This document shows, one piece after another, positions 44,030 through 56,432 of a DNA stretch of 64,000 nucleotides. The notes beneath the pieces are model-generated. The model was given only the letters and a program-made list of their open reading frames with translations. It searched no databases and was not told the origin of the DNA. The stretch's first letter is position 1. Each line of letters begins with the position of its first letter. The stretch comes from Gibbula magus (lineage: Eukaryota; Mollusca; Gastropoda; Trochida; Trochidae): positions 52,816,989 through 52,880,988 of the forward strand of contig OW388297.1 of NCBI GenBank assembly GCA_936450465.1, in the 5' to 3' direction. Position numbers and translations under genes: made by a program.

Positions 44030-47000
44030 TTAGTGAAAAGGGTTAGGTTTAAACGAGGGCTAGAGTTAAATCTAGGTATATGTTGCAGTAAAGGACGAAT
44101 CCATTTGCTTTATGAGATAAATGCAGTGTTTGCATGTGCTTTCGATGTCAACAAGTATTTTAGGTATACTATTTGTTCAATTTCATACCTTTTGAAAGAG
44201 ACCAATTTCGTCTCATTAGTGGATAGGGTTACGTTTAAACGAGGGTTAGGGTAACAACAAGATATTTGATGCAGTAAAGGACTAATGCATTTCCTTTTTG
44301 AGATAAATATTAGGTTTGCATGTGCTTTAAATGTCAACAAGTCTTTTTAGTTAGTTTATTTGTTCAATTTTAAATCTTTTGCAGAATACCAATATCGACT
44401 CATTAGTGGTTAGGGTTAGATTTAAACGAGGGTTTGGGTTAACTCTGAGTATATAATGCACTAAAGGACGAATCCATTTGCTTTGTGAGATAAATACTGT
44501 GTTAGCATATGCTTTCCATGTTAACAAGTATTTTAGGTATATTATTTGTTCAATTTCATATCTTTTGGAAACCACCAATTTCGTCCCATTCGTGGATAGG
44601 GTTAGGTTTAAACGAGGGTTATGGTTACAGCAAGCTATATGATGCAGTAAAGGACTAATGCATTTCCTTTTTGAGATAAATATTAGGTTTGCATGTGCTT
44701 TAAATGTCAACAAGTATTTTTAGTTAGTTTATTTGTTCAATTTCACATCTTTTGCAAATACCAATATCGACTCATAAGTGGTTAGGGTTAGATTTAAACG
44801 AGGGTTAGGGTTAAATCTGAATACATAATGCACTAAAGGACGAATCCATTTGCTTTGTGAGATAAATACTGTGTTTGCATGTAATTTCGATGTCAACAAG
44901 TATTTTAGGTATACTATTTGTTCAAGGACGAATGCTTTTCCTTTTTGAGATAAATATTAGGTTTGCATGTGCTTTAAATGTCAACAAGTCTTTTTAGTTA
45001 GTTTATTTGTTCAATTTCAAATCTTTTGCAGAATACCAATATCGACTCATTAGTGGTTAGGGTTAGATTTAAACGAGGGTTTGGGTTAACTCTGAGTATA
45101 TAATGCACTAAAGGACAAATCCATTTGCTTTGTGAGATAAATACTGTGTTAGCATATGCTTTCCATGTTAACAAGTATTTTAGGTATATTATTTGTTCAA
45201 TTTCATATCTTTTGGAAACCACCAATTTCGTCCCATTCGTGGATAGGGTTAGGTTTAAACGAGGGTTATGGTTACAGCAAGCTATATGATGCAGTAAAGG
45301 ACGAATGCGTGTTCTTTATGAGATAAATATCACGTTAGCATGTTCTTTAAAAGTCATCAAGTATTTTTAGTTAATTTATTTGTTCAATTGCATATCTTTT
45401 GCAAAACACCAATATCGACTCATAAGTGGTTAGGGTTAGGTTTAAACGAGGGTTAGGGTTACATCTGGGTATATAATGCACTAAAGGACGAATCGATATG
45501 CTTTGTGAGATAAATATTGTATTTGCATGTGCTTTTGATGTCAACAAGTATTTTAGGTATATTATTTGTTCAATTTCATATCTTTTGGAAACACAAATTT
45601 CGTCCCATTAGTGGATAGGGTTAGGTTTAAACGAGGGTTAGGGTTACATCAAGCTATATGATGCAGTAAAGGACGAATGCAATTCCTTTTTGAGATAAAT
45701 ATTAGGTTTGCATGTGCTTTAAATGTCAACAAGGATTTTTAGTTAGTTTATTTGTTCAATTTCATATCTTTTGCAAAATACCAATATAGACTCATTAGTG
45801 GAAAGGGTTAGGTTTAAATGAGGGTTAGGGTAACAACAAGGTATTTGATGCACTAAAGGACGAATGCATTTCCTTTTTTTGAGATAAATATTAGGTTTGC
45901 ATGTGCTTTAAATGTCAACAAGGATTTTTAGTTAGTTTATTTGTTCAATTTCATATCTTTTGCAAAATACCAATATAGACTCATTAGTGGAAAGGGTTAG
46001 GTTTAAATGAGGGTTATGGTTACAGCAAGCTATATGATGTAGAAAAGGACTAATGCATTTCCTTTTTGAGATAAATATTAGGTTTGCATGTGCTTTAAAT
46101 GTCAACAAGAATTTTTAGTTAGTTTATTTGTTCAATTTCATATCTTTTGGAAAACACCAATTTCGTCCCATTAGTGGATAGGGTTAGGTTAAAACGAGGG
46201 TTAGGGTTACATCTGAATACATAATGCACTAAAGGACACAATCCATTTGCTTTGTGAGATAAATACTGTGTTTGCATGTGATTTCGATGTCAACAGGTAT
46301 TTTAGGTACATTGTATACTATTTGTTCAATTTCATATCTTTTGAAAGAGACCAATTTCGTCTCATTAATGGATAGGGTTAGGTTTTAACGAGGGTTAGGG
46401 TAACAACAAGGTATTTGATGCAGTAAAGGACGAATGCATGTTCTTTATGAGATAAATATCACGTTAGCATGTTCTTTAAAAGTCATCAAGTATTTTTAGT
46501 TAATTTATTTGTTTAATTGCATATCTTTTGCAAAACACCAATATCGACTCATAAGTGGTTAGGGTTAGGTTTAAACGAGGGTTGGGGTTACATCTGGGTA
46601 TATAATGCACTAAAGGACGAATCCATATGCTTTGTGAGATAAATATTGTATTTGCATGTGCTTTTGATGTCAACAAGTATTTTAGGTATATTATTTGTTC
46701 AATTTCATATCTTTTGGAAACACAAATTTCGTCCCATTAGTGGATAGGGTTAGGTTTAAACGAGGGTTAGGGTTACATCAAGCTATATGATGCAGTAAAG
46801 GACGAATGCAATTCCTTTTTGAGATAAATATTAGGTTTGCATGTGCTTTAAATGTCAACAAGGATTTTTAGTTAGTTTATTGGTTCAATTTCAAATCTTT
46901 TGCAAAATACCAATATAGACTCATTAGTGGATAGGGTTAGGTTTAAATGAGGGTTAGGGTTAAATCTGGGTATATAATGCACTAAAGGACGAATCCTTTA

Positions 47001-47155
47001 TGCTTTGTGAGATAAATATTGTGTTTGCATGTGCTTTTGATGTCAAAAAGCATTTTAGGCATATTATTTGTTAAATTTCATATCCTTTGGAAAACACCAA
47101 TTTCGTCCCATTAGTGGATAGGGTTAGGTTTAAACGAGGGTTAGGGTTACATCAA
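44030..47155 (+). repeat. Satellite of about 17 units (~187 bp) with telomere-like words
   Basis: Each unit carries 'gggttaggtttaaacgaggg' or a variant, usually followed by ttagggtt. Starts lie near 44040, 44226, 44406, 44599, 44783, 45060, 45247, 45433, 45619, 45807, 45993, 46182, 46374, 46562, 46746, 46934 and 47122. Two unit types mostly alternate: one with 'gctttgtgagataaat' and 'ttttaggtat', one with 'cctttttgagataaat' and 'tttttagttagttta'. This gives a ~372-bp dimer. Open frames here (to 120 codons) are by-products of the repeat. The array ends abruptly at 'acatcaagggagataact'. Confidence 0.92.
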
Positions 47156-47872
47156 GGGAGATAACTCTTAAGCTCATATTGTTGCTAAGGGCGCACGTGA
47201 CCCAGTTTAACATAGTAAAATATACCTCCGGCACGTGACCGGTTTTTACCAATGGGTAACCGAGATTGCTGTGCAAGTCGAGATAATTCAATATCTCAAG
47301 TTGTTTGCCGATTTGGTGCATATCGCATTTTAGTCTTCTCAAAGGCAATAATTATTTTTAAAAAACATTAAATTTAAAATTCTATCAGCTTTTAACTAAA
47401 TTGTGATAAAGTGCTTTGTTCCGTTGCCCTTTTGCTTTTGCAACTATTTTTTCAATTATTCAATTAAATTAAATTTCTCGCCGCAAATGGCTGCGATATC
47501 GCTCATGCGGTGTTAAACTAACTCATTCGCCCTAACTCGTGACTGACTGATATGATTATTCGACCAGTAACATTTACAGATACATATCTTTTTAATATCT
47601 GGCTCCCTTAATGATTAATTTCACCCAGGTGTAAACCAGATATATGAACATTATATATGTTTGAAAACCATTAACATTATCAAGACTGAGATTAAGATTA
47701 TACTAACTTAATAGGCATGCAATACTTTTTAAGATACATGTCTTCATTATGAACAGATGATTATTGAGTTTTGTTAGACGAGTTATTTTGTTTTCATCGA
47801 TGTGTGCAGCAGGTGTAGGTGACATACGAAGGGAGGTAATTACAAATATGTATTTAGATGTGTAAAGCTTAA
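47156..47872. other. Non-coding DNA with a SINE-tail fragment
   Basis: 'gctgcgatatcgctcatgcg' then 'gtgttaaactaactcattcg' (47491-47530) resembles the 3' tail of a related molluscan SINE. Nothing else recognised. Confidence 0.4.
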
Positions 47873-48299
47873 AAAGGGAGGGTTCTATCGGGGTATTTTT
47901 TTAAAACGAAATTCGACAGGGAAATTCCCGTTAACACATATTAATGAAAGATTAAAACACAGTCAAATTGAAAGATAGTAATGAAGTTAATACTTTGATG
48001 ACTTTACATTTCACAACTTGATAAAGACAAGTGCATATTTGTTGAAAAATAAGAATAATGAGAATTGAAGCCATTCATCGGCGCTGCGAGTGAGGAAAAC
48101 TTTGCAACCACCTAAACGCATATCTGTTATTAGTTCTATGATACGTTATGTGTTACTTTGTCAATATTAAATCATTGTACATGTTTTATTACTACAACAA
48201 AATTAAGATTGGGTTAAATACAGCGTATTTTCATTTCACGAAATGTCAAGAATCCAAGATGGCGGATGCTGCCGATTGAAAGGTGATAGAACTTTCCCT
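47873..48299. mobile_element. TTAA-flanked MITE-like element
   Basis: TTAA at 47869-47872 and 48300-48303. Ends 'aaagggagggttctatc' and, in reverse complement, 'agggaaagttctatc' form ~15-bp inverted repeats. 427 bp, no coding. Sequence differs from the 34210/36551 family. Confidence 0.6.
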
Positions 48300-48518
48300 T
48301 TAAACTGAAATCCTCATTTAAATGAACAAAACAGATACCAGTGATGAAACAGTGACTTGTTTGTAGTATTGTTATTATTACTAGATAAATAGTTTAGTGA
48401 ATTAAGAACGTTTGCACTTTCTGACATACCAACAACTAGCTTTCAGTGATGTGTGACCTCTGTTCAAATTAGTGAAATGTTTTCTAATTGTCAAGTATCA
48501 TTGTGTAAATTGTATATG

Positions 48519-48519
<1 letters not shown>

Positions 48520-48596
<77 letters not shown>
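48520..48596. repeat. (TA)n microsatellite
   Basis: 77 bp of uninterrupted AT dinucleotides. The Tyr-Ile repeat frame across it is an artefact. Confidence 0.98.
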
Positions 48597-48599
<3 letters not shown>

Positions 48600-48969
48600 C
48601 AGCAGCTAAACAAGTTAAGTTATGTGTCACTCAATTAAAAGTGAGTGGTATTTTCTATTCAAAATTTAAAGACAATGAAACTGTTAACAATGATGGAATA
48701 TGGATATCATAACCATTGTGAACATTCCATTGTGTAACAAAGTTGTCACATATCGGTGCCATGAATTAATTTATATCGATTGAATTGTAGTATTATAAGA
48801 AAAATACAATGCTGCAATTATACCCTTCAACTCCATTTGGTGCAAAAGGAAACTAAGTCATCTTCATTTATGTAAATATTGTTTTTTCACATATTTATTT
48901 CACAGAATTGTTGTTATGCATGCATATAAAGGCCTGCTCCTTACGATGATTGGTGTTTGTTCCGACCAT

Positions 48970-49092
48970 CCCGTACATGTGTGAAGTGAAAGGAGTGACT
49001 CCGAACACTGTTCCTGGCGTACGGAATACAGCAATAGAACCGCACACCAGAACATTGTTCGGATTGTACCTTCACTCTTCGTGCATGTACCG
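48970..49092. repeat. Foldback, arms about 55 bp
   Basis: Left arm ('cgtacatgtgtgaagtg', 'tccgaacactgttcctgg') pairs imperfectly with right arm ('ccagaacattgttcgga', 'cttcactcttcgtgcatgta'). Similar frames on both strands arise from this symmetry. Confidence 0.7.
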
Positions 49093-49779
49093 GACATTCG
49101 GAACAATTTTTAACGCAGCGAAAGGACCAGACCTTAAATAATATGAGCTTCAACATGTTCCTCTCAAACTCATATATTTGTTAACATCTGACTCCCATAA
49201 TGCTTACCGTCTTTCAGTTGAAAAGTTGGTTGATGACATTTAAGTCAAGTATCAGTAGTTGCTGGTACTTTAAGGCAATAAACAAGGCCGACATTAATTA
49301 CCCCATTACGTATACACAAAGACTTACACGCCATGAAATACTGCTTTATGATAAATGTCATCAAGAGAAAAGTGGATATCGTATTCTTATCGTCTCATTG
49401 AAACGCTCGTTAGTGTCGTTTATGATGTTGTACACTATTTTATGATGTTTCCTTTGTATGATTTGCTGGCGATACAAAATGTAGATTACAGAGACCATGG
49501 CCTTAATGTTTGCCCTAGTAACCTACAAAATAGATGTATACTCTAGATAACTATTAGGCTTTCCTTCATTGTGAGTTAGTGTATGATCAGTGAAAGTAAT
49601 TCACAGCATTCATTATTTTTGCCAAAATGCCCCCCAGTGGTCTCAAGTGGTTGTTAATGGAATGTTATATGTATAATTAAATCTAAATGGAAATGTAGAC
49701 GACGTTTATGGTTAGGTCAATATCAGTCAATGTACGAAAGTTTAATCGTAAGGAGAATTCTTTATTCGAATGTTAAAAA
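49093..49779. other. Non-coding DNA
   Basis: Nothing recognised. Confidence 0.4.
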
Positions 49780-50100
49780 GACATACATACATACCTACAG
49801 ACAGACAGGACAATTTTATTTAATTTTAAGGCCTCTGGCCTGTACAGCATACATTGTACAATTGAACTAATACATGCTAATTATGTTTCCGCAGGGGAAT
49901 ATTTATAATGACATGAACATTTAAGTGATGTACTTAGATACTTTCCGATTTGGTAAAGAATGTCTATATTCCCCGTAGATATTAGGTTCAATAACTTGCT
50001 GAGAGTTGGTGAACTGGGGTTATGAGGTACACAGCGTTGTCGTTCTTGACTGTGTTTATGGTAATCTTAAACGGGTTCTGTAGATTACAACTTTCTAAGT
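49780..50100 (-). mobile_element. LINE 3' end, inverted
   Basis: The minus strand ends 'ggccagaggccttaaaatta', 'aataaaattgtcctgtctgt' and 'ctgtaggtatgtatgtatg'. It parallels the 3' end of the LINE at 12200-12269 (..ggcctgaaa..aataaa..(ctgt)n). Upstream coding was not recognised, so the left limit on this strand is uncertain. Confidence 0.55.
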
Positions 50101-52654
50101 ACAACAATGAGACAAATTATTATTCAGCGTTATTGGTCACGAACATTTCTCCTTCAACATGAAGTTGAAGTGCTGAACATTTAAATAAGGCGAATCCTCT
50201 TTTATATGAAGGAGGTCGAGGAAAACTGTTACTCGGTAGAGATCAATTATCTATATAGGACGGAAAGTATAATAAACGTTCACTTTACTGCCAGCAACCA
50301 TGTCCTTATAATGTTTCTATCAATTGAGGCATGTTATTTACATAAACAGAAGCTCAGTTCAGAGATGATTAGTTTCCGTCTGTCTGAACATAACAAGGCA
50401 GTCTGCATAATTGCTACGTCGTACAAAATATACTAAAATAGTGGGGAACACGTTTTTGTCAAATTTTCTGCTACATGTGTGTACTGTTGGTGAGGCACAT
50501 GTACACGTTCCCACCGTGAAACAAATCTTTTTGTTATAACTTTATTTTACATAACATATTTTGTAATCTTAAGTTCATAGCACAAAATAAGCATTCACAT
50601 CGAATGTAGCAATTAAAGCAATATTAATAAGTATGTAATAATATGTGCAACGTAGTAAAAGTGTTTATGTAAATACATGTAGGTAGTGACATATTGACCA
50701 GTATTTCATGAATTTGCAGTTTCAGATAGAGATATATTTCTCTGTATCATATTTTTTTTGTTATGCCTTTTTTAATACATTGCATTTTTGTGTTTTTGAA
50801 GAGCTTGCATTTGAAAATATTGAATTTCGTTGTATTTATGATCAGATTTACACAATCATTCGCTTTTCATATGTTAATTGTGAAACTCATCTCAGTTACA
50901 TATTATTTTGCCGACCGTTGTTCTAAAAAAAACAATATCCAATATACGATGGTTACATGTTGCCTTTCATAAAGACATTTAAATTTTCATTTCATGGAGA
51001 AAAAAAATTCTTTAACCATAAATTATGTCTCTTTAATTTTCATATTAATTTGTAAATAACCTATTGTTCTACAAATATAGCATACTTTTCAAAAGTTTTT
51101 TTTTTATAATTCACATTAATTACATTAATTATAAATCTACAGAAAGTATATTAATCTTATTTACTTTCTCAAAATATCAGCTGTTCTAGAACTTTTTATC
51201 TTTCAATGAATAGCTGTTTCTTTATCTCTTATTGAGGAAATGGTATATCAGTTTTATAAAGGGTATATATACAACGATCAATGCACTAAAGCAACATTTT
51301 CCTTCCGCTTTAAATAGTAGTGAAGATAACAGTTAAATCTCTCACTTGAAATTTGCATGAAATTGCTTTTTGATACAACATTTCGATAAAGATAATCCTT
51401 ACGAAACATCTTATCATTGGATTTTTTAAAAACATTTCGTTTGTACATCATCTTGAAATAAAAGAGGAGTGTTTTTCATCGTGAACATTTAATGATAGCA
51501 AACATTATTTTTCGGGGGATTTTAATCTCTTGGCATTCACGAAAATATCAGTTGTACATTCGGGTGATTAATAATCAATAGATGATAGCTATCTACCTTC
51601 AGCTTATGACTCATGGGAAACCACATTAGTTTTCAAATCATAAATTCATAAAAAGGACAAACATATTTACTGAAGTATTATATTATGGCTTTCTTTCAAC
51701 ATGACTTTTATTCTATATATCAATCTAAATCTTTTTGGTTTTCCTGCACAAGTTTTGGGTATGTTCTCTTTTTTTGCCATTTGAATATATTATTCTATAC
51801 ACTGCCTATGTGTAGCAAAGATGTACAGAGGACGTCTTATATGGAGTTCTTGCATGGTTTTGCATGAAACATAGTCTAATTCAATACAATATGTTCATGA
51901 AATAACATGGGTTTTTTTTCTTGATACATGGAGCGGATGTGTATTCACTTATGATGTTTTCACATATAAGAGAATCAAATCTTTCATTGAAAACTAATAA
52001 CGTCATTTTGAAGCCCAAGGAAAATGTTAAGTCAAATGTGTATATAAGATCATAGTTTTTACCAATAATCACTGTATGACACCTACATGTACCTTGCAGA
52101 CACTATTGATTATGAGAACCCGCCAAACCCTGTTTATTTCTCTCTAAGTACAGACTGTAAGAATGTTTGCATGACATATAGAATATTATATTCACACTCT
52201 TAAGTATGGTCACATGAAATGAGTCTGAGTTAACGAATGTATTTTGTCAATCTATTAACATGTGCCACCACCTCTAGCAGTTTCAAAGGCAATAATACGG
52301 CATACTCTCAATAAGTTTGTAAAAACTCAGCCACGGCCATGTGGTTGAAAGTATTGACATCCGATGCTGGGAGTTGTAGCAGGATAGTAAAGTCGTTTAA
52401 TAGCACTGTCAAGATGACCCAAGACACTACAGAATACCCTTTAAACTTTAATCCATAGCTCCTGATAGAAGAATGTCCTTCCTACTTGTAATGTACTTGG
52501 TCTTTGATAGATACATAAATTCAAGATTATTAAACGAAAACGACTACCTTTAAACTTATTTATTATCCAAAACGGACTCCCACAGTAGATATCGCTTGTG
52601 TGAGATCAAACAATATCTACAAGCGATATCTACATTGTAGATATCGCTACAATC
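50101..52654. other. AT-rich non-coding DNA
   Basis: Near 52575-52650 'tagatatcgct' occurs three times in alternating orientation. Frames here are chance. Confidence 0.35.
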
Positions 52655-52815
52655 AAATCGTCATAATCCTATTACATCATCAGTTAATGACATCACAAAG
52701 CTTTGGCATCACTGAGAACAATGCTGACAATGCTATCACGTCACAATGGTGACGACGTAATACTGATATGATGTCATAATGCTTATGACGTCACAATGCT
52801 ATGACCTCACTGAGA
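52655..52815. promoter_or_regulatory. Cluster of CRE-like (TGACGTCA) words
   Basis: Within 160 bp: atgacatcac (52687), atcacgtcac (~52735), gtgacgacgt (~52749), gatgtcat (~52769), TGACGTCA (52786-52793) and atgacctcac (~52801), interleaved with 'acaatgct'. It may be a CREB/ATF site cluster or simply a decayed short tandem repeat. No adjacent gene start was identified. Confidence 0.35.
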
Positions 52816-52908
52816 TCACTGCTGTAGAAGCACAATGGCAGTTTTGTGTTTCAGCTTTGTCATTCTGCATCTAATAATTGTTAAAAAATGATTTTGAATG
52901 ATAAATAA

Positions 52909-53032
52909 AATCTCACCCTCGTGTCTTCTGATATCAAATATATCAACACTCGTTGATTTAAGTAAAAAATATTTGAGACTTTAATCAACAAGTTTTGATA
53001 TATTTGATATCAGAGGACACTTGGGTGAGATT
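52909..53032. repeat. Foldback, ~52-bp arms
   Basis: Left arm 52909-52960 (aatctcaccctcgtgtcttc...) and right arm 52980-53032 (...gaggacacttgggtgagatt) share 'gatatcaaatatatcaa' symmetry around a ~20-bp loop. Confidence 0.82.
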
Positions 53033-53204
53033 ATCAATTTAATCAGAATGAAGAGGGGACATTCCATTGAATCAGTTGCAGTTTTTTTCCAATAAGGACA
53101 ACCAACAATATTTTGAGCACTTGAAGTAAATCCCACAATATCCAGTGTCATAGTTATTTTGTTAGTGATGCTTACAACTCTACACATGAGAAAACCAGGG
53201 TCTC

Positions 53205-53310
53205 CTTTCACAAAGCAACCTTTACTAACCCTAACGCCCATTCTTTAACATTGCACTAAGGTAACCTTAGTGACTTACGATCACCCTGGTGCTTTGTGAA
53301 AATTGGCCCT
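53205..53310. repeat. Small inverted-repeat element
   Basis: 'tttcacaaagcaacc' (~53209) and 'ctggtgctttgtgaaa' (~53285-53300) are inverted copies around a 'ctaaggtaaccttag' palindrome; a MITE-like remnant. Confidence 0.5.
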
Positions 53311-53509
53311 GATGTAGCTGTGTGGTAGAGAAACAAATTAAGATTTTATAGCATCGTTGATATATACAAAGAACGCAATTTCATAGGATAAATATATTAT
53401 GCAGTGAACGAAACGTGATAAACATGGGTATACTTAGGACAGAGAAATGTACATTATCGTGGTTCAAGAAGAATGAAGACAAGGTTAGTGATATAAAAAT
53501 GATTGTTTT

Positions 53510-54420
53510 CCCTGTAAACAAATGTTTCCTCGTCAAACAATCGGCGTCATTCTTCATGACAGCAACCTTTAGAACACTTTAGAAAGTTTTAGAAACGTTG
53601 TTTATTTAACTTAATTAGTTTCATTTGACTTGACATGAAGTTAATGCAGCCATTGTGGCAATGGCTGGAGTGAGTTTTTTCTTTGGTAAACTAGGTTCAA
53701 TGTAAACGTTATCCTCCAGACAAGTCACTAAACAGCATGGGTCATTGCCACATTTATACAATTTGTCATTCATCCAAAATCAATTTTATTAAAATACACA
53801 TTCTAAACTGTTTCTTACATGCGTATCACAGCCTTTGAATGTGGAATGAACTTAAAACTTATATTCATCTTTATTCGTCAAGTCATGTACACATGAATAC
53901 AGAAAGGGGAAATAATTCAAAATCAATACAGAAATGAATGCAAGTTCCCACTCAAAATATAGGCATCTGCGATTGTTTCTCAACAGAAACATTGTTCCTT
54001 GTGAATCAATCGGGGTCGTTCCTCATGAGAGCGACTTGTAGGATACTGTCAAAGTAGTTTGCGGTGACATGTTTTTGTTATTTAACTTACCAGGCTTAAC
54101 TTTGACATGAAATGAAGATGTTTATGCAGCCGACCACTGGAGTTTTGTTTTCTTTCCCGTAAACTCGGTGCAATGTAATCTTTATCTGTCAGCCAAGTCA
54201 CTAAACAACATGGGTCATCGCCACATTTATAACGTTTGTCATTCATTCAAACTTAACTATCTTAAAACGACAATTGAAAGCTTGTTTGTACCTGCGCTTG
54301 AATGAGAACTGAACCTGAAAAAATATATAGAACTCTTTTGAAGAACAGAGAGGTAAAATAGTTTTGATGAATATAGAAATGAACTCTAGTTCTTATATGG
54401 GCATTACATGAAATGTTTTT
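53510..54420 (+). repeat. Diverged tandem duplication, ~465-bp unit
   Basis: Ordered matches: 'atcggcgtcattcttcatga / atcggggtcgttcctcatga' (53542, 54009), 'caagtcactaaacagcatgg / caagtcactaaacaacatgg' (53719, 54194), 'gggtcattgccacatttata / gggtcatcgccacatttata' and 'gtcattcat'. Both copies then give similar 'atagaaatgaa' stretches. Confidence 0.75.
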
Positions 54421-55124
54421 GTCACAAATCATTATTATTTTACCAAGACCAGCAGTGTGGTAATTATGCATTGAATAACTTACACATTGCTTTCATTGAA
54501 ATCAACATCACATGGTTTTTTTCCCATTTGTTGTTGTTGATGTACAGACGTAGTAATAATGTTGCAAAAACTTATATCGACAAACAAATGTATAGAGATT
54601 GCTACACATAAACAATGATGATTAACAGAATGATGATTGTAATACATGTTGCACAAACAAATGCATACAGATTGAATGCTACATTAATGTTCCTGAAAGA
54701 TTTGACACTTTACACATGGGGATACAATGGACAGAATTAGTTATTGTTAAGTATTTTCTATTGTGAAACCCGATGAAACCTGATGTCCCACTGGAAACGA
54801 CGTGCAAATTACAAACCAATCAACCATTATTGTGAAAAAATCGCGGGTATTGTGATGGGCAATAAACACTAAATATGATGATTGAATGTTATAAGTACCT
54901 GTGGACTTTATAGTCAGACAAGAGAGGTGTTTAACTTTTGAGTTCGAGTTAACTTTTCAGGAATTTCACATTCCCCAAACCCGTTTATTAACACTATTTA
55001 ACTTTAAACTAACTATTTTATTTTGTTAACAGATGTTTGATCATGATTCTGTATAATGTGTTGTATATAAACAATCAATATGAAAATTCATTCAAGTGCA
55101 CAGTTATAACAATCCCATGTTATT
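54421..55124. other. Non-coding DNA
   Basis: Nothing recognised. Confidence 0.4.
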
Positions 55125-55310
55125 AAGGCCCCGAATTGTTGATTCCGGGAATATATTGTTTTTTAACTGTTTCTGGCCGTAACTTTCGATTGGTCAGACA
55201 GAGCCAGGTCTTTGATTTTTGACATGTGCATCCCTTGTGATGAGACATTACATGATATTTGACCTTGTGGCCTTGGTTCAGGATGCATCCGGGGGCATTT
55301 TAAAATTTTA
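55125..55310 (+). mobile_element. Decayed single unit of the 59606 repeat family
   Basis: 'gattccgggaatatattgtt' then 'ggccgtaactttcgattgg', 'gacatgtgcatcccttgtga' and 'catgatatttgaccttgtgg' follow the order of the ~145-bp units at 59690. The CCGTCC tract is absent. Confidence 0.6.
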
Positions 55311-56432
55311 AAAGTATTTTATGAAAAGCAACTGTCTCTTTATTTCAATAAAACAAATTCTATTCATTCAACTTACTTTACCTTAAATCATAAATGGATC
55401 ATTAAGAGGTCATGCCATCTGAATGAAATTATTTGTATGATTCTTAGAAATTCTTACAAAGAAGAAAACGTGGGAGGCATACATGAGCGATTGCCAATGG
55501 ATGTTGGAAGAGATGGAAGGTAAAAAAAATACTGTCATGACTGAAAAAATTGGTCCCTTAAGTCTACATAAAAACCTTGGATTCTGATGAAATTTGATAT
55601 ATGAATATTTAAATGAGTCCTAACGCATGCAATCTGTTCATAATATAAACGCTTAATGAATTCCTGATAATATGGTAATATCTTTTTGCAGCTGATGAAC
55701 CAATGGCCACACACGATGGAGATGGACACGGAAACTACCCAACCTCCTGATCCCCTTGTTACTGAAGGTACAATAAAGTCAAGTGAGTAGCAGCTTTAAT
55801 TTTTGGTGTGGTGACGTATATAATAAGTGGCCCAATAAATCAGTTGGAAAACATTGGTTATCAGCTCTCAAACTTGTTTTCGTGTCTGGCTGAAAAGTGT
55901 CCCAACAATTTAACTTTCTATAGATATGAGTTATTGAAACGAGAGCATACACAATTTATTTCTTTACTCGTTATGTAGGTTATGGGCTTGGGCCTTTAAC
56001 ATGTTATGTTGCCAAATGATGAATAATTAACTATTAATGTTAATTATACAGTTCATGAAATCATATTTCGTAAGATCAGATTAGAACGGTTTGAGATATA
56101 TGATTTATGATTTATCATTTGGAACCATCGTCAACAATGGATTTATCAATACAGTATCAATCCTTGTATTTCTTGAGTTCGAAGCTAGCATGAATAACAA
56201 TAAAATAGCATGAATGGATCATTTAAATATGCAGAATCATGTAAAAGCAGATACGTTTTAACAGTGGCGGCCATTTTGGATTTGGCGGCCATCTTGGATC
56301 GAAATTGACTTGGTCCTCAGACCTAATTTAATCACAATACCACAAGCTATCTTTGTGCCAAGTCTGGTACTTTTCACCCAAAGTGCACAATCATTTCACC
56401 ATTCTGCCTGACTAGTTAACCGTCCATAAGTC
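55311..56432. other. Spacer with two possible small exons
   Basis: 55483-55519: ATG frame (MSDCQWMLEEME) ending at g/gtaaaa. 55692 onward: after 'ctttttgcag', frame ADEPMATHDGDGHGNYP, then a stop. In phase with each other, these could be 5' exons of the broken gene at 56433, but support is thin. Confidence 0.25.

Noticed and set aside
44110..45225. Minus-strand frames of 75-120 codons
   Set aside because: By-products of the ~187-bp satellite; they repeat with the units.
48453..48638. Frame coding (Tyr-Ile)n
   Set aside because: Translation of a TA microsatellite.
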